A stretch of 64,000 bases of DNA from Plotosus lineatus (lineage: Eukaryota > Chordata > Actinopteri > Siluriformes > Plotosidae), in NCBI GenBank assembly GCA_024760905.1, contig CM045734.1, forward strand, positions 2,184,247 to 2,248,246. The letters are read 5' to 3'. The notes below the pieces were generated by a model, which was not told where the DNA came from, searched no databases, and was given only the letters and a program-made list of their open reading frames with translations. Below, in pieces: positions 31,303 to 42,270 of the stretch. The position numbers were made by a program, and so were the translations under genes. Within the stretch, counting starts at the first letter, position 1. Each line of letters begins with the position of its first letter.

Positions 31303-31735
31303 GACTCATGAAGGAGAATGCTTGGTGTGTCATCTGGAAGGAAAGTAGATAAGGAAACTTGGTGGTGGAATGAGGAAGTGCAGGAGTGTGTATAAAGGAA
31401 GAGGCTAAGAATAAATGGGACATAGAGAGGACCGAAGAGAGTAAACAGGAGTACAGGGAGACACAGCGTAAGGCGAAAGTAGCAGTGGCTAAGGCCAAAC
31501 AGAGGACGTATTATGACTTGTATGATAGGTTGGACAGTAAAGAGGGAGAAAATGATCTATACAGGTTGGCACAGGAGAGAAATAGAGATGGGAAGGACGT
31601 GCAGCAAGTTAGATTGATAAAGGCTAATGTGATCAGGGAGAGAGGTAGGAGAATACTTGGTGTGTCATCTGGAAGGAAAGTAGATAAGGAGACTTGGTGG
31701 TGGAATGAGGAAGTGCAGGAGAGGATGAAGACAAA
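31303..31735 (+). mobile_element. RTE LINE linker fragment with internal duplication
   Basis: Forward-strand RTE linker codons (RTEESKQEYRETQRKAKVAV, QRNRDGKDVQQVRLIK-type). The block LGVSSGRKVDKETWWWNEEV occurs twice, at about 31321-31390 and 31653-31722, so RTE sequence runs forward, jumps back and repeats. No RT domain is present. Confidence 0.85.
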
Positions 31736-32117
31736 CTTCATCATTACAAGGTGTTTAGGAGTCTCGCCCCAAACAGAATCGACTTCATATGGTTCGACCC
31801 TGAGTGACAGACTCATTTACATAGAATTAATATCAACTGAAACGTATATCTTAATTTATATCAAAATACATCAAAACTTTTCTTAGAACTTGGTTATTTA
31901 ACAGTTATCACTGATGTCCGATTTAAAAACAAAGAAAAAAATCGCTTACTGGAAATTCAGAAAATGAATGAGCTGTCCAGGGTGTACTCTGCCCTACTTA
32001 GCAGGATATTGCAGGGATTGACAATGTAGTGAATGAAATATGTGATGAACAAACCTGTGCAGTTAAAGGACGATTTATGTGGAACAAGTTTAATACGAGA
32101 ATGGGTTCATGGAAAAA
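31736..32117. other. No gene; trace of SINE tail near 31975
   Basis: GTCCAGGGTGTACTCTGCCC near 31977 matches the L2-type SINE tail; the rest is unrecognised. Confidence 0.45.
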
Positions 32118-32251
32118 GCCTGCGATGGCCTGGTGAACTGTCCAGGATGTACTCTGCCCTCCCCACGAGTTGGCTGAAATGGTCGCCAGCCTACCTGTGA
32201 CCCTAATTAGGAAGCTGTTCAAAAAAATGAATGATTGAATGAATGAATGAA
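32118..32251 (+). mobile_element. L2-type SINE or LINE 3' tail
   Basis: GCGATGGCCTGGTGAACTGT through GTGACCCTAATTAGGAAGC to repeated GAATG units. Only the tail is present, so SINE and LINE origin cannot be separated. Confidence 0.75.
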
Positions 32252-33502
32252 TAGTTTATGGAAAAAAGGATGAAGGGATTTTTATTGTTTGTCTATAAGT
32301 GTCTATAAGCACTGTTGACTGATAGTTCCCACCATGAGTAAATTTTCATTGTCACTTCAAGTTTTTGCAAAAGTTTAGTTTTTAGGTTGAAGCTTAGGGT
32401 CTAAGTAACAATTGTGGTCTGAGGGGACAAAGATCACATGGAGTCTTTATACATTCCCGCCATTTTCCATGATGACCGGCATCAAAATCTAATAACGTCA
32501 ATATCTCGGAAACTATTCAACCTAGAAACATGAATTGGGCGTCTATACCTAGGTTTTCATAGTCAAGACATCAGATAAATTTTGGACGACATCAGAGTAT
32601 TTATTTGTCCCGAAATGGTAAATTACACAACAAACGTTAGAGTACAATGTAGCAGAATTATGCATGTTAACAATTGAACACATACGAACGTAAATTCTAT
32701 AAAATAACATGAATATAAACCGAACAGTCTACTTTCATTGTTCTTAGTGATATTTCATTCATTAGGTAAGTGCCACTAAAAAAATCATTATGCAGTCTCA
32801 CTATAATCATGGTCGTTTAATTAGGACATTTGCACTTGCATAAGCGTGTGCACTTCAAGACACAATCAAATATAAAATGGGGAAAAAATCCCACTGAACC
32901 TATAAAACGTTCATTCTCTACAAAATCCTCTTTCTATTCTATCTTTCCCCCGAAAGAACAATGGGTCAGAAAAATAAAGAAGCTCTACCATATTTTCATC
33001 AAGAATGTGGTCACAAAGCAAAACCTACTGTTTAAAAGAGGAGAACTGAAGAGACAAGGAGCAAGAGCCCTATCGAACAAAACCAAAATATCAGCAGAAA
33101 GAATCATATCACACTCTCCAGCAAGACTGCTCGACTGGATCGGGAACATCACCAGCTGGAAACACACAGGCAGAGCAACATCATCAACTCCACAATTCAG
33201 AGGCAATACTTTCTCTTTGGGGATTAACATAGTTATATAATAAATACATAAAATTTAAAAAATCTTATATATTCAGATGTCATCGACAATACAAACACTT
33301 AAACAGACTATACTTCATATACAAATAAAATCATTTAAATCAAAATACCCAAATAATCATAAGGAAAGAATAATGAAATATAAAAACCAAAATGACCAAT
33401 ATAATATAAAATGCCACGAGAGGAACCAGTCAGAGACATGTCGTAGTGAGAGGCACATGAGGAGACGCCCTGTCAGAGCCGCAGGAAAGTGGAGCTGCTT
33501 CA
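32252..33502. other. No gene supported
   Basis: AT-rich sequence. A 136-codon forward frame (32830-33240) is lysine-, serine- and arginine-rich, has no recognised domain and no splice or promoter context, so I do not call it a gene. Confidence 0.4.
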
Positions 33503-33866
33503 TCAGAATTAATATACAGATCAGAATTAGTATACCCACCAGTATCAATAAACCCATCAGAATCTATATACCCTCAATATATCGATCAGAATCAATATAC
33601 CCACCGAAATTAATATACCCAGCAGAATCAGTATTCCTACTAGAATTAATATACCCATCAGAATCAGAATACTCACCAGAATAAATATAACAATCAGAAT
33701 CAATTTACCCACCAGAATCAATATACCCATCACAATCAATATTCCGGTCAGAATTAATATACCCATAAGAAAAAATATACCCATCATAATTAATATACCC
33801 ACCAGAATCAATATACCCATCAAAATCAATATACCTACCAGAAACAATATGCCAATCAGAATTAAT
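33503..33866. repeat. 18-bp minisatellite, segment 1
   Basis: Degenerate 18-bp units of the form ATACCCAYCAGAATCAAT, about 20 copies. The 18-bp period keeps all frames open, so it yields spurious GILILV- or PIRINI-type repeat peptides. It ends at the RTE insertion. Confidence 0.95.
33850..33866. repeat. Target-site duplication of RTE copy, left
   Basis: TGCCAATCAGAATTAAT recurs exactly at 36567-36583. Because both lie in the minisatellite, chance identity is possible. Confidence 0.75.
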
Positions 33867-33891
33867 CTTCTTTTCCTTTCGGCTTTTCACT

Positions 33892-35748
33892 TCAGGGGTC
33901 GCCACAGCGAATCATCTGCCTCCATCTCACCCTATCCTTTGCATCTTCTTCTCTTACACCAACGACCTTCATGTCCTCCTTCACCACATCCATGAATCGT
34001 CTCTTTGTTTTTCCTCTAGGCCTTCTGCCTGGTAGTTCCAGCCTCAGCATCCTACCACCAATATACTCACTATCCCTCCTCTGTACATGTCCAAACCATC
34101 TCAATCTAGCCTCTCTGACTTTGTCTCCAAAACCTCTTACATGTGCTGTCCTTCTGATGTGCTCATTCCTAATCCTATCCATCCTCGTTACTCCCAAAGA
34201 GAACCTCAACATTTTCATCTCTTTTACCTCCAGCTCTGCCTCCCGTCTTTTCCCCAGGGTCACTGTTTCTAAACCATACAACATCGTTGGCCTCAACACC
34301 GTCTTGTACACTTTTCCTTTCATTCTTGCCGATATCCTCCTATCACACATCACACCGGACGCTTTTCTCCAACCATTCTAACCTGCCTGCACACGCTTCT
34401 TCACCTCTTTTCCACACTCTCCATTGCTCTGGATTGTTGAGCCTAAGTACTTAAAATCCTCCACCTTTCTTATCTCTGCTCCCTGTAACCTCACCATTCC
34501 TCCGGGGTCCTTGTCATTCATGCACATGTATTCTGTCTTACTGAGGCTAATCTTCATTCCCCTCCATTCCAGGGCATACCTCCACCTCTCTATATTTTCC
34601 TGCACTTGTTCTCTGCTCTCACTACAGATCACAATGCCATCTGCAAACATCATAGTCCATGGGGAATCTTGTCTAACCTTGTCTGTCAGCCTGTCCATCA
34701 CCATAGCAAACAAGAAGGGGCTGAGAGCTGACCCTTGATGCAGTCCCACCTCCACCTTGAACTCTTCTGTCACACCGACAGCACACCTCACCACTGTCTT
34801 ACATCTCTCATACATGTCCTGCACCACTCTAACATACTTCTCTGCCACTCCAGACTTCCTCATGCAATACCACAGTTCTTCTCTCGGCACCCTGTCATAT
34901 GCTTTCTCCAGATCCACAAAGGCACAATGCAGCTCCGTCTGACCTTCTCTGTACTTCTCCATTAACATCAGCTCTTCAAAGTACTCTTTCCATCTCCTCA
35001 GCACACTTCTGTCATCAGTCCATACATTTCCCTCTCTGTCCTTTATCAATCTAACTTGCTGCACGTCCTTCCCATCTCTATTTCTCTGCTGTGCCAACCT
35101 GTATAGATCATTTTCTCCCTTTTTACTTTCCAACCGAGCATACAAGTCATCATACGCCCTCTGTTTGGCCTTTGACACCACTCCCTTCGCCTTACGCTGT
35201 GTCTCCCTGTACTCCTGTTTACTCTCTTCGGTCCTCTCAATGTCCCACTTCTTCTTAGCGAACCTCTTCCTTTGTACACACAACTGCACTTCCTCATTCC
35301 ACCACCAAGTCTCCTTATCTACTTTCCTTCCAGATGACACACCAAGTATTCTCCTACCTGTCTCCCTGATCACATTAGCTGTAGTTGTCCAGTCATCTGG
35401 AAGCACTTTGTGACCACCCAAAGCCTGTTTCAACTCGTCCTTGAAGACAACCCGACACTCTTCCTTTTTCAACTTCCACCACTTTGTCTTCTGCTCTGCC
35501 TTTGCCTTCTTCACCTTCCTCACCATCAGCATCATCCTGCAAACCACCAGCCTATGCTGTTTGGCAACACTCTCACCCACTACTGCTGTGCAGTCACTGA
35601 CTTCCTTTAAATTACATCGCCTGCACAAGATGTTGTCTACCTCTGTGCTCCTACCTCCACTTTTATAAGTCACCCTATGCTTCTGTTTCTTCTGGAAGAA
35701 AGTATTCACCACAGCTATTTCCATCCTTTTTGCAAAATCTACCAACAC
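33892..35748 (-). pseudogene. RTE endonuclease C-terminus fused to RT
   Basis: The 456-codon frame (34378-35748) starts MLVDFAKRMEIAVVNTFF, passes through the linker (WWWNEEVQLCVQRKRFAKKK) and at EYFEELM jumps to LMEKYREGQTELHCAFVDLE, an in-frame internal deletion removing the first RT motifs. The RT palm follows with FADG (34651-34662 region) in place of FADD, so one catalytic aspartate is lost. The C-terminal part lies at 33892-34353. Confidence 0.9.
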
Positions 35749-35769
35749 CTGTCTTTCTGCATTCCTGTA

Positions 35770-36441
35770 CTAGATACGAAACCTACCCATCACTTCCTCG
35801 TCCCCTCTGTTGCCTGTACCAACATGTCCATTGAAGTCTGCCCCAATGACCACTCTTTCACCTCTGGGGGTACTCTGCATCACTTCATCTAACTTCCTCC
35901 AGAATCTCTCCTTCTCTTCTCGCTCACATCCTGTCTGTGGGGCATAAGCACTAACAACATTGACCATCACACCTTCAATTTCTAACTTGAGACTCATCAC
36001 TCTGTCTGACACTCTTTTCACTTCTAGAACATTTCTGACAAACTCCTCCTTCAAGATGACTCCGACTCCATTTCTCTTCCCATCCACACCATGATAAAAC
36101 AGCTTAAACCCTGCTCCTATGCTTCTAGCCTTGCTACCTTTCCACCTGGTCTCCTGAACACACAGTATGTCCACTTTCCTCCTCTGCATCATGTCAGCCA
36201 GCTCTCTACCTTTTCTTTGCATAGTTCCAACATTCAAAGTCCCTACTTTCAGTCCTAGACTCATGCCTTTCCTCTTCTCTCTCTGGCAATGGACACGCCT
36301 CCCGCCTCTCCTTCTTCGACGTCTTCGACCAACAGTAGTCCAATTTCCATCAGCACCCTGTTGGTTGACAGCACTGATGGCGGTCGTTGTTAACCCGGGC
36401 CTCGACCGATCCGGTCTGTCATTCTTTCTTGTGATTCGCAT
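35770..36441 (-). pseudogene. RTE endonuclease N-terminal half
   Basis: The 223-codon frame starts in the leader (MRITRKNDRPDRSRPGLTTT) and contains LKVGTLNVGTMQRKGREL, VQETRWKG and VVIGADFNGHVG, stopping after GRFRI. The endonuclease's C-terminal half continues in the next reverse-strand frame (34378-35748). Confidence 0.9.
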
Positions 36442-36566
36442 AGTTTATTTGGCATTTGTTTTACGCCGGATGCCCTTCCTGACGCAACCCTCTGCATTTA
36501 TCCGGGCTTGGGACCGGCGTGTGGGAGAGACACTGGTTTGTGCCCCCCCCCCCCCCACGGCTGCAT

Positions 36567-36737
36567 TGCCAATCAGAATTAATATACCCACCAGATTCAA
36601 TATACTCACCAGAATTAATATAACCATCACAATCAATATACCGATCAGAATTAATACTCCAACCAGGATCAATATTCCCACCAGAATCAATATACCCACC
36701 AGAATCAATATATCGACCAGAACCAAATACCAATCAG
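36567..36737. repeat. 18-bp minisatellite, segment 2
   Basis: Same unit as 33503-33866, about nine copies, bounded by the RTE leader and a SINE head. Confidence 0.93.
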
Positions 36738-37108
36738 AAGGCAGTGGTGGCCTGGTGGAAAAAAGGTGCTGGATTGCTGATCCTAGGGTTGGGGGATTGA
36801 GTCCCACTGTCCACAGGGTTGTCACTGTCCCACAGTGCAGCTAACTGGGTTATCAAAGGTCGGCCTTGTCTCTCACTATCTATGGTGAGAGGTTCATGTA
36901 AAAGAACCACTGCTGACTTTTGTCAAGAGTAGCTGCATAGCCGTCAGCGTGTTTCTACCCCTTGCTAAAGGGTTGTGTCAGGAAGGGCATCTGATGTAAA
37001 AACCTATGCCAAATCGAATACGCAAATCATTAATAAGACTTCCATGAAGATGGAGGCAGATGATTTGCTGTGAGCTCTGAAAGGGAACAGCTGAAAGGAA
37101 AAGAAGAA
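36738..37108 (+). mobile_element. RTE-tailed SINE, full length, long RTE 3' part
   Basis: The head GGCAGTGGTGGCCTGGTGG and B-box-like GGGGGATTGAGTCCC lead to the body, then GGTTGTGTCAGGAAGGGCAT (36971-36990) as in the RTE leader at 20059-20078. It ends with GATGGAGGCAGATGATTTGC and GGGAACAGCTGAAAGGAAAA, a longer stretch of RTE 3' end than other copies keep. It inserted into the minisatellite. Confidence 0.92.
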
Positions 37109-37349
37109 TCAAATACTGATCAGAATTAATATACCCATCACAATCAATACACCAATCAGAATTAAAATTCGCACCAAAATCAAAATACCCACCAGAATCA
37201 ATACACCAATCAGAATTAATTATACCGATCAGAATCAATATACAGTATCCACCAGAAACAATATACAGTATCCACCAGAATCAATATACCCACCAAAATC
37301 AATACATTAGCAAGAATCAATATACAGGCACGAATCACTATGCCCATGT
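37109..37349. repeat. 18-bp minisatellite, segment 3
   Basis: About 13 degenerate copies between two SINEs, some units lengthened (TACAGTATCCACCAGAA). Confidence 0.92.
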
Positions 37350-37701
37350 CTGTCTGTCTTCCTTTCGGCTTTTTCCCTTTTACTCGGGAGTCGCCACAGT
37401 GAATCATTTGAGTCGCACGTTTGATTTGGCAGAGATTTTTACGTCGGATGCCCTTCCTGTCACAAGCCTTTTTAGCAAGGGACAGAAACACGCTGACGAC
37501 TTTGCAGCTCCTCTTTACGAAACTCAGCAATGGTTCTTTTACATGCCTCACACCATAGACAGTGAGAGACATGGCCCGTCTTTGATAACCCAGTTAGCTG
37601 CACTGGGGGGGGCAGTGACAACCTTGTGGAGAGTGGGACTCAAACCCCCAACCTTTGGATCAGCGATCCAGTGCCCTATACCACTAGACCACCACTGCCC
37701 C
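37350..37701 (-). mobile_element. RTE-tailed SINE, full length
   Basis: Complete on the reverse strand from the tRNA-like head at 37701 (GGGGCAGTGGTGGTCTAGTG) with B box (GGTTTGAGTCCC), body, RTE-leader block (GACAGGAAGGGCATCCGACG) and RTE 3' end to the GACAGACAGAC tail. Confidence 0.94.
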
Positions 37702-38137
37702 TAGAATCAATTTGCCAATAAGAATCAATATTCCCATCAAAATCAATATACCCACCAGAATCAATATAGTGATCAGAATGAATATACCCATCAGAATCAA
37801 TATTCCCACCAAACTCAATATATTGAGCAGAGTGAATATACCCATCAGAATCAATATACAGGCAAGAATCAATATACCCATTAGAATTAATTTAACAACT
37901 AGAACCAATATGCCCATCAGAATCAATATACCCATCACAATCAATATACCCATCATTATATCCCTCAGAATCAATATTCTGACCAGAATCAATATGCCAT
38001 CAGAATCAATATACCCACCAGAATCAATATACTGATCAGAATTAATATACCCACCAGAATCAATATACCCATCACAATCAATATACCCATCATTATATCC
38101 CTCAGAATCAATATTCTGACCAGAATCAATATGCCAT
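37702..38137. repeat. 18-bp minisatellite, segment 4
   Basis: About 24 copies. A larger repeat is also visible: the block with ATTATATCCCTCAGAATCAA occurs twice, about 138 bp apart (near 37955 and 38093). Confidence 0.93.
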
Positions 38138-39092
38138 CACGGACACGCCTCCCACGTCGAAGAAGGAGAGGTGGGAGGCGTGTCCGTAGGCAGAGAGAGA
38201 AGAGGAAAGGCATGAGTCTAGGACTGAGAGTAGGGACTTTGAATGTTGGAACTATGCAAAGAAAAGGTAGAGAGCTGGCTGACATGATACAGAGGAGGAA
38301 GGTGGACATACTGTGTGTTCAGGAGACCAGGTGGAAAGGTAGCAAAGCTAAAAGCTTAGGAGCAGGATTTAAGCTATCTTATCACGGTGTGGATGGGAAG
38401 AGAAATGGAGTAGGAGTCATCTTGAAGGAGGAGTTTGTCAGGAATGTTCTAAAAGTGAAAAGAGTGTCAGACAGAGTGATGAGTCTCAAGTTAGAAATTG
38501 AAGGTGTAATGCTCAATGTTGTTAGTGCTTATGCCCCACAGGCAGGATGTGAGCTAGAAGAGAAGGAGAGATTCTGGAGTGACTTAGATGAAGTGATGCA
38601 GAGTAACCCCAGAGGTGAAAGAGTGGTCATTGGGGCAGACTTCAATGGACATGTTGGTACAGGCAACAGAGGGGACGAGGAAGTGATGGGCAGGTTTGGT
38701 ATCCAGGACAGGAACTCAGAAGGACAGATGTTGATAGATTTTGCAAAAAGGATGGAAATGGCTGTGGTGAATACTTTCTTCCAGAAGAAACAGGAGCATA
38801 GGGTGACTTATAAAAGCGGAGGTAGGAGCACACAGGTGGACTACATCTTGTGTAGGCGATGTAATTTGAAGGAAGTCAGTGACTGCAAAGTCAGAGTGGG
38901 TGAGAGTGTTGCCAAACAGCATAGGATGGTGGTGTGCAGGATGACTCTGATGGTGAGAAAGGTGAAAAAGGCAAAGACAAAGTGGTGGAAGCTGAAAAAG
39001 GAAGAGTGTCGTGTTGTCTTCAAGGAGGAGTTGAAACAGGCTTTGGGTGGCCAGGAAGTGCTTCCAAATGACTGGACAACCACAGCAAATGT
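38131..39092 (+). pseudogene. RTE endonuclease, 3'-truncated
   Basis: One open frame covers the whole endonuclease: LRVGTLNVGTMQRKGREL, VQETRWKG, VVIGADFNGHVGTGN, QVDYILCRRC and KQHRMVVCRM, then the linker to WTTTANVI, where it crosses into antisense sequence of the adjoining reverse-strand RTE. This endonuclease is uninterrupted, and the open frame continues into antisense RTE to 39510, which is not meaningful protein. Confidence 0.9.
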
Positions 39093-39098
39093 GATCAT
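38138..39098 (+). mobile_element. RTE LINE 5' part, forward, with fold-back start
   Basis: It begins with a 17-bp inverted repeat (38139-38155 and 38171-38187) made of the leader's GTGGGAGGCGTGTCCG word, then continues as RTE endonuclease and linker and stops at AATGTGATCA, where a reverse-strand RTE 3' end takes over. Confidence 0.9.
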
Positions 39099-40829
39099 TT
39101 TCTTCTTCTTTTTCTTTTGGCTGTTCCCTTCAGGGGTCGTCATAGCGAATCATCTGCCTACATCTCACCCTATCCTTTTCATCGTCTTCTCTTACACCAC
39201 CTACCTTCATGTCCTCCTTCACCTCATCCATAAATCTCCTCCTTGGTCTTCCTCGAGGCCTTCTGCCTGGGAGTTGCAGCCTCATCATCCTACTAACAAT
39301 ATATTCACTTTCCCTCCTCTGTACATGTCCAAACCATCTCAATTCATCCTCTCTGACTTTGTCTCCAAAACATCTTACATGTGCTGTCCCTCTGATATAC
39401 TCATTCCTGATCCTATCCATCCTCGTTACTCCCAAAGAGAACCTCAACATTTTCATCTCTTTTACCTCCAGCTCTGCTTCCTGTCTTTTCCCCAGCGCCA
39501 CTGTTTCTAAACCATACAACATTGCTGGCCTCAACACCGCCTTGTACACTTTTCCTTTCATTTTTGCCGATACCTTCCTATCACACATCACACTGGACAC
39601 TTTTCTCCAACCATTCCAACCTGCCTGTAGATGCTTCTTCACCTTTTTTCCACACTCTCCATTGCTCTGGATTGTTGAGCCGAAGTATTAAAATCCTCCA
39701 CCTTCTTTATCTCTGCTCCCTGTAACCTCACCGTTCCTCTTGGGTCCTTCTCGTTCACACACATGTGTTCTGTCTTACTGAGGCAAACCTTCATTCCTCT
39801 CCTTTCCAGAGCATGACTCCACCTCTCTAGATTTTCCTCCACTTGTTCTCTGCTCTCACTACAGATCACAATGTCATCTTCAAACATCATAGTCCTTCTC
39901 TATACTTCTCTATTAACCTCCTCTTATTAACATCCCTTAGTCTAGCTTCCACTTTTCTTTCCCATAACTTCATTGTATGGCTCATCAACTTTATCCCTCT
40001 GTAGGTGCCAAAACTCTGCACGTCTCCCTTTTTCTTAAAAATGGGCACCAGCACACTTTTCCTCCATTCCTCCAGCATCTTCTCACTCTCCAAGACCTGG
40101 TTGAATGCTCTTGTCAAAGACCTCTCCGAGACACTTCCATACCTCCACCGCTATGTCATGAGGACCAACTGTCTTTCCATTCTTCATCCTCTTCAATGCC
40201 CTCCTCACTTCACCCTGACTAATCTTTGCTACTTCCTGGTCCTCAATGGTCACCTATTCTACTCTTTGCTCTCTCTCATATTCCTCATTCATCAGCTTTT
40301 CCAAGTACTCTTTCCATTTTCCAGCACACTTCTGTCATCAGTCAATAAATTTCCCTCTCTGTCCTTAACAGCTTAAACCCTGTTCCTAAGCTTGTAGCCT
40401 TGCTACCTTTCCACCTGGTCTCCTGAACACACAGTATGTCCACCTTCCTCCTCTGCATCATGTCAGCCAGCTCTCTACCTTTTCCTGTCATAGTTCCAAC
40501 ATTCAAAGTCCCTACTCTCAGTCCAAGACTCATGCCTTTCCTCTTCTCTCTCTGCCTATGGACACGCCTTCCCCCTCTCCTTCTAGGACCAACAGTCGAA
40601 CAGTTTCCACCAGCCACCCTGTTGGTTAACAGCAGTGATGGCGGTCGTTGTTAATCCGGGCCTCGACCAAGCCAGTTTGGAAGTCATATTAATGATTCGC
40701 ATGTTTGATTTGGTATAGATTTAACATTGGATGCCCTTCCTGACACAACTCTCTGCATTTATCCATGCTTGGGACTGGCATGAGAATGAACACTGGCTTG
40801 TGCCCCCACCCCTCACAGCTGCATTGTCG
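39099..40829 (-). mobile_element. RTE LINE copy, reverse, with two internal deletions
   Basis: The leader at 40640-40829, endonuclease N-terminus (40342-40617), then a jump to the RT start (39887-40117) and another jump to the RT palm (39639-39890) and C-terminus (39130-39642), ending in GGGAACAGCC-AAAAG and an AAGAAG tail. Deletions remove most of the endonuclease and several RT motifs. Confidence 0.9.
39130..40117 (-). pseudogene. RTE RT fragments
   Basis: Reverse-strand frames: 39887-40117 (RAFNQVLESEKMLEEWRK, YRGIKLMSHTMKLWER), 39639-39890 (MMFEDDIVICSESREQVE, with FEDD replacing FADD) and 39130-39642 (SLGVTRMDRIRNEYIRG, LRWFGHVQRRESEYI). The pieces are joined by a deletion at LIEKYREG and by frameshifts. 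Confidence 0.88.
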
Positions 40830-41285
40830 ACCAGTATCAATATTCCCATTAGAATCAATATACCGACCACAGTCTTTATACCCATCAGAATCAATATATT
40901 CCTCAGAATCAAAATTCCAACCAGAATCAAAATACCCATCAGAATCAGTATGCCAACCAGAATCAATATCCCCATCAGAATCAATAGGCTGATCAGAATT
41001 AAAATACCCCTCAGAATCAATACACCCAGAAGAACCAATATCCTCATCAAAATCAGTATACCCTTCAGGATCAATATACATGAGAATCAATCTACAGACC
41101 AGAATCAATGTACCCATCAGAATAAATACACCCAGCAGAATCAATATTCCAGCCAGAATCAATATGCCCATCAGAATCAATATGCCCATCAGAATCAGTA
41201 TGCCCATCAGAATCAGTATACCGACCAGAAGAAATATACGCATCAGAATCAATATGCCGATGAGAATTAAAATACCGACCATGAA
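40830..41285. repeat. 18-bp minisatellite, segment 5
   Basis: About 25 copies of the same ATACCCATCAGAATCAAT unit, more diverged at the left. This is the right-hand end of the original array. Confidence 0.93.
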
Positions 41286-42270
41286 TCGTGATGATGTGAA
41301 AATTGTACTTTCATTCATTTTTAAATTTCTCAAATATAATCTCAAAATATAAATAAAAAAGGTGTTTTATTGGAAACTTCTGCATGTGCTATGTTTTCAC
41401 TGTCATTTTGATTTTAATTTCTCTGTATTAGTTTTGTAAAAATGGTATGTACCTGTGCCATGAACATGTTTGGAAATTGAGTGAATTAACATTTAAGTAC
41501 AAAGAGAATGTGCAGTGAAGAAAATCTATCACACATTTCATTTTATTTAATCTTAAAATATTTACACACATATTTACAAAAGAAATGATAAATGAGGCCT
41601 TGGATTTTGGGGAACAACTTTGGGTTAATTTCATTTAAATGTCCATCACCTGTCCTAGTTTTTTATTAAAAATAAAAATCCAGAGTTTGTATACATAGCT
41701 GCAGAGCTTTATTCACATGATTTTGTCCCTGTAAATGAAACACTAATCCTACAAACAAAAAATTATTTTACACATTTTCCTTCAATATATAAAAGTCTAA
41801 GCCATAATTTCTATTTTTGCACAGTATTGTACATAACATAAGACATAGAGGTGACAGTGATTTGTCTTGTCAGCTCTGCAGAGTGAACAATAGAAGCATT
41901 TGCTCTCAGTCCAGATTGAAGAGTAAAGTGAAATTAAAGCAGGTGAATATTTAACAATGTGAAAGATGTAAAAGAGATCAAAGCATATTGAAAGAATAAT
42001 TACATGTAGTTGTTTTTCTCTTAAACCCATGGAGTGTTCAGGCAGTCCCCGTGTAAATGGCTTAGATTAGCAGTGACTCCAGTGCACTCAGGAACGCTGA
42101 ATGGACAAAGTCACTGAAGGCAGCATGTTAAACTGCAGCACTTAGACCAGTGGATTGTAATGGAGGGGATTTGGTGTTCTGTTCTCTGCATAGATGGACC
42201 AGCTGCAGCTCGTCAGAGCCTCAAGTTCCCATAGTTCCTTTAATCCTGCTCTGACGCCAAGGACAGAGAG
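41286..42270. other. No gene; possible reverse-strand 3' UTR
   Basis: Unique-looking DNA. On the reverse strand AATAAA (41708-41713) is followed by a plausible cleavage context, and the upstream ~500 bp reads like untranslated sequence without a long frame. No exon is recognised, so this is only a suggestion. Confidence 0.3.

Larger units (their letters stand above)
33867..36566 (-). mobile_element. RTE LINE copy, reverse, internally deleted
   Basis: The copy runs from its 5' leader at 36566 (C-rich CACGGCTGCA end, GACGCAACCCTCTGCAT) to its 3' end at 33867 (GGCGACCCCTGAAGTGAAAA). Endonuclease and RT are both present, but about 445 bp between the linker and the RT palm is missing. Both sides are minisatellite, so the insertion split the array. 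Confidence 0.93.

Noticed and set aside
32830..33240. A 136-codon lysine- and serine-rich gene
   Set aside because: No recognisable domain, no splice or promoter context, and AT-rich composition like its surroundings.
33557..33847. Hydrophobic repeat proteins such as GILILV/MGILIL repeats on the reverse strand, and PIRINI repeats on the forward strand, here and at 36445-38035 and 40689-41352
   Set aside because: The 18-bp period of the minisatellite keeps frames open; the peptides are by-products, not membrane proteins.
38138..40829. A single twin-primed RTE insertion covering both the forward and reverse parts
   Set aside because: The reverse part has its own complete leader at 40640-40829 and the forward part's 5' end is not at the junction, so two separate copies fit better.
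33503..41285. A CRISPR-like array
   Set aside because: The 18-bp units are head-to-tail without spacers of constant length, and the genome is eukaryotic.
41700..42250. 3' UTR of a host gene on the reverse strand
   Set aside because: Only one AATAAA and a lack of frames support it; no coding exon is found upstream, so it stays a suggestion.
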